From assembly GCF_022179065.1 (NCBI RefSeq), contig NZ_BPQD01000038.1, positions 1 through 64,000 of the forward strand: a stretch of DNA of 64,000 bases. The letters run 5' to 3'. Source of the stretch: Methylobacterium adhaesivum. Its GTDB lineage: Bacteria; Pseudomonadota; Alphaproteobacteria; Rhizobiales; Beijerinckiaceae. The notes beneath the pieces were generated by a model. That model had not been told where the DNA came from. It saw only the letters and a program-made list of their open reading frames with translations, and ran no database searches. The position numbers were made by a program, and so were the translations under genes. Below, piece after piece: positions 51,703-59,198 of the stretch (the stretch's first letter is position 1; every line of letters starts with the position of its first letter).

Positions 51703-53135
51703 AGACCGCCCTGACCGTCCTCGCCCTCGCGTTGCTCTCCGGCTCGGCTCTCGCCGGGCAGGTTCCGGGCGCAGCCTCCGCACCGGACGTGCCGGTCAGC
51801 GGCAGGGACCGGTTCTATACCTCGGACCAGTTCTCCAACACGGTCTCGGTGGTCGATCCCGCCGCCAACACCCTGCTCGGCGTGATCCGGCTCGGCGACC
51901 CGACGCCGATGAACCTGAGCCCGCTCTATCGCGGCCAGCTCCTCGTCCACGGCATGGGCTTCTCGCCCGACCACAGGACGCTGCTCGCGGTCTCGATCGG
52001 CTCGAACTCCGTGAGCTTCATCGACACGGCGACCAACACGGTCCGCCACACCGCCTATGTCGGCCGCGCGCCGCACGAGGCCTTCTTCACGCCGGACGGC
52101 CGGGAGGTCTGGGTGAGCGTGCGCGGCGAGGACTACATCGCCGTGCTCGATGCCGCGACCGTCAAGGAGACGCGCCGAATCACCGTGCCGAACGGGCCCG
52201 GCATGACGATCTTCTCGCCGGACGGCGCCTACGGCTATGTCTGCTCCAGCTTCAGCCCCGAGACGGTGGTGATCGACACGAAGACCCACACTATCGTCGG
52301 GCGCGTGAAGCAGGAGAGCCCGTTCTGTCCCGACATCGCCGCGACACCGGACGGCAAGCAGGTGTGGTTCACCCTCAAGGATGTCGGCCGGACCCAGGTG
52401 TTCTCTGCGACCCCGCCATTCGCGCCGCTGAGGACCATCGAAACCGGGCCGATCACCAACCACGTCAACATCGTCTCGACCAAGGCCGGCCAGTTCGCCT
52501 ACGTGACGATCGGCGGCCTGAACCAGGTCAAGGTGTTCCGCACCGACGACTTCACCCAGGTCGCCACCATCCCGACCGGCGCCCTGCCGCACGGGCTCTG
52601 GCCCTCGGGCGACGGCAGCCGCGTCTATGTCGGCCTGGAGAACGCCGACAAGGCGGCGGTGATCGACACCGCATCGAACACGGTGATCGCCGAGGTTCCG
52701 ATCGGCCAGGGGCCGCAGGGCGTGGCCTACGTCCCGAACGCCGTGCCGGAGGGGGACGGAAAGCAGAACCTCCAGCCGCTGGGCGCCGCCGGCAAGACCA
52801 GCGCGCTGACGCTCGCAGGCACCGATGGCAAGCCGGCAACGCAAGTGACCCTCTTCGACCAGGGCGTGTTGCAGACGCTGCAGGCCGCGGTCACGGGACT
52901 ACCCGCGAAGATGCCGTTCGTGCTGGCGCTGGCCGCCGATCCGAAGGGGGCCGCCGGCCTGGAGCCGCTCGCCGCCTTCATGACCAACCCGGCCGGCGCG
53001 GCCATCGTCAACGCCATCGGCCCGATCCGCCAGATCACCCGCACGGATGCCGGCGCGAGCCGGCGCTACCTCGTGGTGGTCTCAGGCAAGCCCGGTGAAC
53101 TCGGCGGCGTCGTCCAGATGCAGACTGTGGATTGA
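51699..53135 (+). CDS. Secreted YncE-like beta-propeller protein with C-terminal extension
   Basis: A 478-aa protein with a signal peptide (about residues 1-19) and seven YncE/YVTN blades (about 35-345; for example FYTSDQFSNTVSVVDPAANT and FSPDGAYGYVCSS). A C-terminal domain of about 115 residues does not look like a propeller. It is translationally coupled to the DUF305 gene and thus under the same ECF promoter. It is longer than, and only distantly similar to, the propeller at 45946-46929. Probably a periplasmic scaffold or metal-cofactor protein; substrate unknown. Confidence 0.82.
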   Translation: MKTALTVLALALLSGSALAGQVPGAASAPDVPVSGRDRFYTSDQFSNTVSVVDPAANTLLGVIRLGDPTPMNLSPLYRGQLLVHGMGFSPDHRTLLAVSIGSNSVSFIDTATNTVRHTAYVGRAPHEAFFTPDGREVWVSVRGEDYIAVLDAATVKETRRITVPNGPGMTIFSPDGAYGYVCSSFSPETVVIDTKTHTIVGRVKQESPFCPDIAATPDGKQVWFTLKDVGRTQVFSATPPFAPLRTIETGPITNHVNIVSTKAGQFAYVTIGGLNQVKVFRTDDFTQVATIPTGALPHGLWPSGDGSRVYVGLENADKAAVIDTASNTVIAEVPIGQGPQGVAYVPNAVPEGDGKQNLQPLGAAGKTSALTLAGTDGKPATQVTLFDQGVLQTLQAAVTGLPAKMPFVLALAADPKGAAGLEPLAAFMTNPAGAAIVNAIGPIRQITRTDAGASRRYLVVVSGKPGELGGVVQMQTVD

Positions 53136-53524
53136 ACGGGCGGCCTCACGAGCGCAGGAAGCAGGAATCCGAGAGCAGACATCGCAGCACGCGTCCGGCT
53201 GCGATGTCTGCTTTCGAGGCCGCCATTGGATTGCTTCTATGACCGAGTAGGGTCGGGACCCGTCCGGCCGTTCTACGACCGAGTCGGGTGGGTCTCTGCC
53301 GGTCTGCTTTTGAAAAGCAATCCTGAGAAACCGGACGTTTGTGCGGAATGCGGTGCATGTCGGCTTTTCGCCCATTCCGATCGGTCGAGAACGCCAGAGA
53401 GTATCCGACAGCCGATGCCTTAGGATCGTGGCGGTCTGGGCGGCTCGAAGGGCGGAGGGCCGGCACCGTGCCGACCCAGCAACTCGACCTTACCGCGGTT
53501 CTCGATGGGTTGCCGGACAGCCCC
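53136..53524. other. Intergenic region with dispersed repeats
   Basis: No gene in 389 bases. 53286-53338 is the second 53-bp copy of the dispersed repeat. GACCGAGTAGGGTCGGGACC and CTACGACCGAGTCGGGTGGG (about 53239-53291) also contain a short tandem ('ACCGAGT.GGGT'). The right-hand part is downstream of the Rieske gene; a terminator was not recognised. Confidence 0.4.
53286..53338 (+). repeat. Dispersed intergenic repeat, 53-bp copy B
   Basis: Gapless match to 13018-13070 (42 of 53), conserved core TGCCGGTCTGCTTTT plus AAACCGGACGT. Confidence 0.7.
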
Positions 53525-55078
53525 CTAGGCAGCCTCTCGCGCAAGGTTGGGCAGGTCCGCCCCGGCCTCGATCTCGGTCGCCGAGGGCAGACGCTCGAGG
53601 CTGAGGAGGTGCAGGAAGGCCGTGAAGGCACCGTTGCGACCGATGCTGCAGGCGGCGGTCACTCGGTCGCCCGTGACGTAATAGGCGATGAAGTCGAGGG
53701 TGTCGGGGTCCCCCTGCATGAGGATCCGGTCGAACTCTTTGGCGTATCCTCCGTAATCGAGGCGCTTGTCGCCCTGATTGCTCCAGAAAAACGGCGCCCC
53801 CGCGAACACGCCGCTCCGGCCGAGGATGGCATGGGCCACATGCGTGCCGTGCTGCTGCGCGAGACGCCAATGCTCGATCCGCGCTGTCTCGCCGCTCGCC
53901 TTCTCGGGGAAGGCGGCGATATCGCCTGCGATCCAGACGCCCTCCGCGAGCTTGAGGTCGCCGGCGACCGCGAGGCCGCCCGATTCATCGAGCTCGACGT
54001 CCGAGATCAGGCTGGTTTCTGGACGTGCGCCTGCGCCGACGAGAACGATGTCGGCCGGAAGGCGCCGTCCGTCCTCCGTCTCGACGGCTTCGACGCGGTC
54101 GGTGCCAGCGATCCTGGCGACGGAGCCGGTCTCGAAGGTGATGCCGTTGCCAGCGTGATACCGCTTCAGCGCCGCGCCCACCGCCTCACCGAAGCGCTTG
54201 GCGAAAGGCGTTTCCTCGCGCGCCAGCACGGTGACAGACAGCCCGCTCTTGGTAAGGAACGCAGCCGCCTCCATGCCGATGAAGCCAGCGCCCACCACGA
54301 CGACAGACCTGCCCTCGCCCGCCGCCTCGCTCACCTGGAGCGCATCGTCGAGACTGCGCAGGGTGAAGACCCCGCCGAGGTCCTTGCCGGGGAAGTCGGG
54401 CACCACCGCCCGGCTTCCTGTGGCGACGAGGATCGCGTCCGCGCTTAAGGTCCGGCCGTCCTTCAGGGTGATGTCGCGTTGGGTGGGATCGACCCTGGCG
54501 ACCTCCGCAGTGATGCGCTCGACCTTGTTGATCCGGTCGAAATCGGGCTCGATTAGCACCTTCTCCGGCGGGGTCGGCTTGGCTAGGAATTGCTTGGAGA
54601 GCTTGGTCCGGTCGTAGGGCGGGTGCGCTTCGCGACCGACCATGGTGATGCGACCGGCGTAGCCTTCGCGGCGCAGCGTCTTGACGCAGGCGACGGCTGC
54701 AGCACCCGAGCCGACGATGAGCACGCTCCCCACGGTCGCGCCCGCCGTCTTCGTCGGCGACGGCTCCGGCGTGAGAGTCGCGACGGCGTCGGTCCCCTCG
54801 ATGCGGACCGGGTAGCGCGTCAGGGAGTCGAGGGCCGGCGGCTCCTCCAGGCTTCCGTCGGCCAGCGCAAAAGCGGCCTTGTGCCAGGGGCAATAGAGGC
54901 GTCCGCCGCAGATCTCGCCTTTGGCGAGCGGCGCCCCGAGATGCGGGCACTTTGCCTGAAACGCCCGCACGCCGGAGGCGTCGCGCACGAACAGCACTTT
55001 CTCGTCCCCGGCCGCCCCCTCCTTCATACCACCCAGCGGGATCGCGTCGAGGGCAAGGCGGATCTCGGTACCGGGCAT
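53525..55078 (-). CDS. Rieske-domain FAD/NAD(P)H oxidoreductase
   Basis: A 517-aa protein. An N-terminal Rieske [2Fe-2S] domain has ligands C44, H46, C63, H66 (CPHLGAPL, YCPWHKAAF). A pyridine-nucleotide-disulfide-type reductase follows, with FAD site VLIVGSGAAAVAC (about 117), NAD site VVVVGAGFIGMEAA (about 252) and WIAGDIAAFP. The C-terminal reductase domain (about 430-515) is of the rubredoxin/ferredoxin reductase or AIF-like type. The architecture matches AIFL/nitrite-reductase-like ferredoxin reductases that pass electrons between NADH and iron-sulfur partners. It stands alone, with 434 gene-free bases upstream, so its partner is unknown. Confidence 0.85.
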   Translation of the reverse strand: MPGTEIRLALDAIPLGGMKEGAAGDEKVLFVRDASGVRAFQAKCPHLGAPLAKGEICGGRLYCPWHKAAFALADGSLEEPPALDSLTRYPVRIEGTDAVATLTPEPSPTKTAGATVGSVLIVGSGAAAVACVKTLRREGYAGRITMVGREAHPPYDRTKLSKQFLAKPTPPEKVLIEPDFDRINKVERITAEVARVDPTQRDITLKDGRTLSADAILVATGSRAVVPDFPGKDLGGVFTLRSLDDALQVSEAAGEGRSVVVVGAGFIGMEAAAFLTKSGLSVTVLAREETPFAKRFGEAVGAALKRYHAGNGITFETGSVARIAGTDRVEAVETEDGRRLPADIVLVGAGARPETSLISDVELDESGGLAVAGDLKLAEGVWIAGDIAAFPEKASGETARIEHWRLAQQHGTHVAHAILGRSGVFAGAPFFWSNQGDKRLDYGGYAKEFDRILMQGDPDTLDFIAYYVTGDRVTAACSIGRNGAFTAFLHLLSLERLPSATEIEAGADLPNLAREAA

Positions 55079-55512
55079 GGCGGGCGTCCCTTCTGGCGAG
55101 CGCCATCGCGCCCGGCCTATCAAGTCTCCGAACACGTTCCGGTTGCCTCTTGCCTGGCCGGGAACACGGTGGAAGGTGGACCCGTGAGATCGTTTCGAGC
55201 ATCGGCCGAAGTCGTCCGTTTGCGCGGCGACTGAACCGTTGTCGGGGCGCTTCGAGGGAGCACACAGCGACAGTGCATTCCTAGCAGAATGATACTCGCA
55301 GCGCAGGATCGAGAACCTGAGCTGATCGGACGTCCGCTTGTCGGACTGATAGAAATCCCCTGCGAGGGCGCAATTGGGTCGGTTGCGGGAGGACTGCTCA
55401 GGGTGGATCTTTGCCAGTCCGCTTCCGGGTGGCAAGATGGGTAAAGCAGCCGCGCGGTGAATAACAAAAATTGCGCCCCGGAAAGGACCAGAATGCTCTG
55501 ATGCTAACTAAC
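55079..55512. other. Intergenic region upstream of the Rieske gene
   Basis: No gene. The section 55380-55445 carries another degenerate copy of the dispersed repeat (GAGGACTGCTCAGGGTGGAT, then CAGTCCGCTTCCGGGTGGCA). Promoter boxes were not assigned. Confidence 0.4.
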
Positions 55513-56487
55513 TTACGTCAACATGCGCCGTGCTGCCATGCTGAATTGCGTGCCGGAGTCAGACTGAATACAGCAAGCAACGGCCTGCAAGTCACAGAGG
55601 GCAAGGCCACGCTCCGGACCGAGGACGAGGATCGCCGTTGCGAGGGCATCGGCGATCATGCAGGAGGGGTGGAGGACGCTGACGCTCCGGGCGGCATGCG
55701 TCAGCGGGCATCCCGTGGCGGGGTCGAGGGTGTGGCCGAAGCGGCTGCCGGATAGACGCAAGGATCGGCGGGAATCGCCGGAGGTGGCCACAGCGAGATC
55801 GTTCAAAGCGACGACGATTCCGGTCTCGGAATCGTCGAGGCCGACCCACCACGGGCGGCGGTCGGGCTTCAAGCCGCGCCCGCGCAACTCGCCCCCGATC
55901 TCAACAAGGTGATGGTGGCAGCCCAACCCGGCGAGAAGATCCGAAATCCTATCGACCACATAGCCCTTGGCGATGGCCGAGAGGTCAAGGGCGAGGCCTC
56001 CGAACTGGAAAGCGCTGCGGTCAGACGGGTCGAGGGCGAGGCGGTGCCAGCCGGTATGCGACCGGGCGGCAGCGATGGCGCAGGCATCTGGAATGGTATC
56101 GATGGGCCCAGGTGGGCCGAAGCCCCAGAGATCCACGAGGGTTCCGAGGGTCGGATCGCAGGCGCCCGCGCCGGCCTCCGCGAGCGCGCAGGCCGCGGAC
56201 AGCACGGTGAACAGGTCGTCGGGCAGAGCCTGCCGGGTCCCGGCCGGCGCCCGGTTGAACCGGCACAGGGCCGAGTCCGGTTCCCAATGGCTGAGCTGCG
56301 ACAGGAGACGGGCGAATTCCACCTCGATCCGGTTACGGATCCCACCGAGGTCTCTCGCCTCCGGCGCGACAAGGCGCACGGACCAGGTTGTGCCCATGAT
56401 CCGTCCGCCCAAGATCCTCACCGCACCGCCGGGACCCGAACCGGGTCCGATCGGCGCCAGAACGGGCGGGATCAAGAGATGGCGCAT
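55513..56487 (-). CDS. apbE: FAD:protein FMN transferase (ApbE-like)
   Basis: ApbE uses FAD to attach FMN covalently to a Thr of extracytoplasmic target proteins. This 324-aa copy shows the family motifs RIMGTTWSVRL, LDLSAIAKGYVVDRI and FGHTLDPATGCPLTHAA with metal-binding IADALATAI. No clear lipoprotein signal is present; the N-terminus (RHLLIPPVLAPIGPGSG) is only weakly hydrophobic, so export is uncertain. It is last in a six-gene iron/flavin operon, 11 bases after the DUF4198 gene. The operon's DUF2271 protein has the ApbE recognition motif, so the target is probably encoded next door. Confidence 0.9.
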   Translation of the reverse strand: MRHLLIPPVLAPIGPGSGPGGAVRILGGRIMGTTWSVRLVAPEARDLGGIRNRIEVEFARLLSQLSHWEPDSALCRFNRAPAGTRQALPDDLFTVLSAACALAEAGAGACDPTLGTLVDLWGFGPPGPIDTIPDACAIAAARSHTGWHRLALDPSDRSAFQFGGLALDLSAIAKGYVVDRISDLLAGLGCHHHLVEIGGELRGRGLKPDRRPWWVGLDDSETGIVVALNDLAVATSGDSRRSLRLSGSRFGHTLDPATGCPLTHAARSVSVLHPSCMIADALATAILVLGPERGLALCDLQAVACCIQSDSGTQFSMAARRMLT

Positions 56488-56498
56488 GGCGGGGCCGC

Positions 56499-57299
56499 TT
56501 ATTGCGGCAGCACCTCGAAGGTGGCGTTGTAGACCGCGCGCCGCCGGGCCCCGGCGGTCCTGGCCTTGTCGTCCTGCGTCTCGGCGCCGAACCAGTACAG
56601 GCCGGCCTGGGCGAAGGGCACCGTGACGGTGCCGTCGGGGCCGCTCTTCAGCTTCACTTCCTCGGACTTGTCGCGATAGCGGCTGCCGCCGCGCACGACC
56701 TCCACGTCGATGCCGGGGGCGGGCGCACCGTCCAGCAGTAGGGTGAACCGGGCGGACTCACCCGCCGCGAGGTTGTTCGGATGGGTGTCGAACCGCAGTT
56801 CCAGCCCCTTTCCGCTCGGAGCGAAGGCGGCGGCGTTGGGCTTGCCCACGGTGACGAAGGTCTCCGTGCGCTGGATCGATTCCGTAAGTCTCACGTCCTG
56901 GGCGTCCGCCGGAATCTCGCGCGCCATGGAATCGGCCTTGCCGCGCCAGCGCTTCTGTTGGCCGCCGACCTTGTAGCTCGCGATCAGGCCCTCGTTCGTC
57001 ACCGCCGCGCGGTAGCTCCCGGGCTTGATCAGGTGTAGGTCGAAGGTGCTGCGAAACTTTCCCGTGGCAGTGTTCTCCGGAGTGACGGCGGCTCCGTCCG
57101 GGCCCGTGACGTTGAGGCCGTCGAGGCGAAGCGGCACGTGCTCGAACACGAACAGGTCGTTCGACACCGCCGCGTCCAGGGTGACCCAGGCATCCGTGCC
57201 GGACAGGACCGTGGACGAGGGGAGCATCCAGACGCGGTGGGCGGCGGCGGGGCCGGCCAGGGCCAGGCTTGCGAGGACCGCGAGGGTGAGACGGCGCAT
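56499..57299 (-). CDS. DUF4198 secreted protein
   Basis: A 266-aa periplasmic protein with a signal peptide (about residues 1-20, cleaved before HRVWMLPS) and two beta-sandwich domains. The mature N-terminus begins with the family's HRVWMLPS motif, whose histidine could bind metal. The C-terminal half (VPFAQAGLYWFGAE) resembles carboxypeptidase-regulatory-like domains. DUF4198 genes often stand in TonB-dependent metal-uptake operons, as here. It starts 11 bases after the DUF2271 gene. Confidence 0.85.
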   Translation of the reverse strand: MRRLTLAVLASLALAGPAAAHRVWMLPSSTVLSGTDAWVTLDAAVSNDLFVFEHVPLRLDGLNVTGPDGAAVTPENTATGKFRSTFDLHLIKPGSYRAAVTNEGLIASYKVGGQQKRWRGKADSMAREIPADAQDVRLTESIQRTETFVTVGKPNAAAFAPSGKGLELRFDTHPNNLAAGESARFTLLLDGAPAPGIDVEVVRGGSRYRDKSEEVKLKSGPDGTVTVPFAQAGLYWFGAETQDDKARTAGARRRAVYNATFEVLPQ

Positions 57300-57310
57300 G
57301 GGAAGAGTCC

Positions 57311-57826
57311 TTACGGCTTGAGGTCGAGGGCAACGGTGCCGAGTTCGTCCTTGCCCTGCTGGACGGCCTGGCTTGGGGCGGTCAGGGGCCAGGCGAGCGG
57401 CAGGCGCACGACCTCGCGGCCGCCCACTTCCCGGGCGGCCTCCACCACGACCTCGTAGGTGCCGGGCTTGAGGGCGGTGAGCGGGCCTGCGTCCGTGGCG
57501 AAGCGCAGGGCATGGGTGCCGACGGGGCGGGTGGCGCCGCTCACGCCGTCCAGCGGCATCTCGGTCTCGCGGCCGATGCGGCGCCACCATTGCCGCAGGT
57601 CCTTGAGCCACTTGGCGCCACCCTCGCCCTCGCGCTTGCGCAGGTCGTACCAGACGGCGAGGTTGGAGACCGCCGCCCCGTCCGCGCCCTCGATCCAGGC
57701 GGCGACGTAGGGGCGGTGGTACTCGGACACGTCGAGGCGCGGGATCTGGATGCTGAGGGTGACCTCGCCGGCCATAACCGGGGCGGCGATCAGGGTGGGG
57801 AACAACGCGGTGACGGCCTTGCGCAT
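57311..57826 (-). CDS. DUF2271 periplasmic flavoprotein (predicted FMN attachment at Thr99)
   Basis: A 171-aa protein with a signal peptide (about residues 1-19, cleaved after VMA) and a beta-rich DUF2271 domain. Residues 93-99 read DGVSGAT, matching the flavinylation motif D-x-x-(S/T)-G-A-(T/S) used by ApbE, so Thr99 probably carries covalent FMN. ApbE is encoded two genes downstream and a PepSY membrane protein immediately upstream. This gives a plausible electron path from membrane to periplasmic flavoprotein, perhaps to reduce ferric siderophore. Confidence 0.85.
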   Translation of the reverse strand: MRKAVTALFPTLIAAPVMAGEVTLSIQIPRLDVSEYHRPYVAAWIEGADGAAVSNLAVWYDLRKREGEGGAKWLKDLRQWWRRIGRETEMPLDGVSGATRPVGTHALRFATDAGPLTALKPGTYEVVVEAAREVGGREVVRLPLAWPLTAPSQAVQQGKDELGTVALDLKP

Positions 57827-57836
57827 GGGAATCCCT

Positions 57837-58517
57837 TCACGCGTGGATGAACACGAGAGCGATGAGGAGGGGGGCCAGCAGGCCGAGCCCGACCACCGGC
57901 CAGGTCGCCGGGCGGCGGGCCGAATGGAACTGCAGCAGCACGAGGCCGGTGAGGCAGAACACGAGGCAGGCCGCCGCGAAGCCGTCAAGGAACACGCTCC
58001 AGGCGAGCCCGGTATTGCGGCCCTTGTGGAGGTCGTTGAGGTAGGAGATCCAGCCGCGCGCGGTGACCTCGTGCAGGACGGCGCCGTCCCGCCGGCCGAG
58101 GCTGACGAAGGCATCGCCGCCGGGACGCGGCAGGGACAGCAGAACCTCGTCGCGGGTCAGTTCGGCCTCGCGCCCGCCGACGGTGACACCGAGTTCGGCC
58201 GCGAGCCAGGCGCGCACGGGTTCCGGCAGGGGCGCCCGTCCGGTGGCTGGCAGGGCCGCGAGGCCGGCGGCGAGGTCCCTGGGCAGGTTCGCCTCGCGGA
58301 TCTCGACCCGGGCCCGCTCCTCCAGGCGCCCGGCATGGTTGAGGGTGATGCCCGTCACGGCGAACAGCAGCATGCCGACGAGGCAGAGGCCCGAACTGAT
58401 CCAGTGCCAGGCGTAGAGCTGCTTGAGCCAGAACGCCCGGCGCGCCTTGGCGGTCTTGCTGCTCTTACCCTTGGCGGGCGCCTGCGCAGGCGTCGCGTCC
58501 GTGGCGGTGCCGGTCAC
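57837..58517 (-). CDS. PepSY-associated membrane protein
   Basis: A 226-aa inner-membrane protein. A basic cytoplasmic N-terminus (about residues 1-38) is followed by a first membrane helix (WISSGLCLVGMLLFAVTGIT), a periplasmic PepSY-like region (about 65-160) and two C-terminal helices. H39 (AWHW) and the LHKGRNTG His could hold heme, as in FMN/heme-linked ferric reductases of this class. It overlaps the PiuC gene by 4 bases and precedes the DUF2271 gene by 10, so it is central to the operon. Proposed role: transmembrane electron carrier. Confidence 0.82.
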   Translation of the reverse strand: MTGTATDATPAQAPAKGKSSKTAKARRAFWLKQLYAWHWISSGLCLVGMLLFAVTGITLNHAGRLEERARVEIREANLPRDLAAGLAALPATGRAPLPEPVRAWLAAELGVTVGGREAELTRDEVLLSLPRPGGDAFVSLGRRDGAVLHEVTARGWISYLNDLHKGRNTGLAWSVFLDGFAAACLVFCLTGLVLLQFHSARRPATWPVVGLGLLAPLLIALVFIHA

Positions 58518-59197
58518 AGCTCGGCCCAGCGCCTCAGGAGGTTATGGTAGGTGCTCGTGAGGGCGATCACCGAGGCGTTGTCATCGGAGAGGGCGTCCCG
58601 CACGCCGGTGATGCCACGGTCGAGATCGTACAGGAGCGCCCGCGCGCCGTCGTCCTTGACCATGGATTGCGACCAGAAGAACGCCGACCAGCGCGCCCCC
58701 CGGGTGATGGGTTCGACCCGGTGCAGGGAGGTCGCCGGGTAGACGATCATGTCGCCGGCCGGCAGCTTGATCGCGTGCGCGCCGAACGTGTCCTCGATGA
58801 CGAGTTCGCCGCCGTCGTAATCGTCCGGATCCGTGAGGAAGAGCGTCGTCGAGATGTCGGCCCGCATGCGGATGCCGGCACCCGGGACCATGCGGATCGC
58901 GCCATCCACATGGGCGCCGAAGCCCATGCCGACATCGTAGCGGTTGAACAGAGGGGGCAGCACCCGCAGCGGCAAGGCCACGGCGTTGAACTGGGGATTG
59001 CGCCCAAGCGCCCGCAGGATGAGGTCGCCGAGCTCGCGCGCGACAGCCGAATCCTCCGGGATCTGGAGGTTGTTCTTGGCCCGTGCCGCCTGCGCGCCGG
59101 CGGTGACGCGCCCATCGACCCACGCGCCGGCCTCGAGCCGGGCGCGGCAATGGGCGACCTCCTCGGCCGAGAGCACGTCCTTCACATGCACCAGCAT
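58514..59197 (-). CDS. piuC: PKHD-type Fe(II)/2-oxoglutarate dioxygenase (PiuC-like)
   Basis: A 227-aa oxygenase with the metal triad H96, D98 (FGAHVDGA) and H159 (TSLHRVEP) and the 2-oxoglutarate-binding R169. Iron-regulated PiuC-type proteins are found beside TonB siderophore receptors (for example piuA/piuC in Pseudomonas); the substrate is not established. The ATG lies 1 base after the receptor stop codon, and the next gene overlaps by 4 bases. It therefore takes part in the same iron-uptake operon. Confidence 0.9.
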   Translation of the reverse strand: MLVHVKDVLSAEEVAHCRARLEAGAWVDGRVTAGAQAARAKNNLQIPEDSAVARELGDLILRALGRNPQFNAVALPLRVLPPLFNRYDVGMGFGAHVDGAIRMVPGAGIRMRADISTTLFLTDPDDYDGGELVIEDTFGAHAIKLPAGDMIVYPATSLHRVEPITRGARWSAFFWSQSMVKDDGARALLYDLDRGITGVRDALSDDNASVIALTSTYHNLLRRWAEL

Positions 59198-59198
59198 C

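Noticed and set aside
51124-51783. Minus-strand 219-aa frame opposite DUF305
   Set aside because: Antisense shadow of a gene with a clear signal peptide, domain and promoter; His/Arg-rich composition is typical of such shadows.
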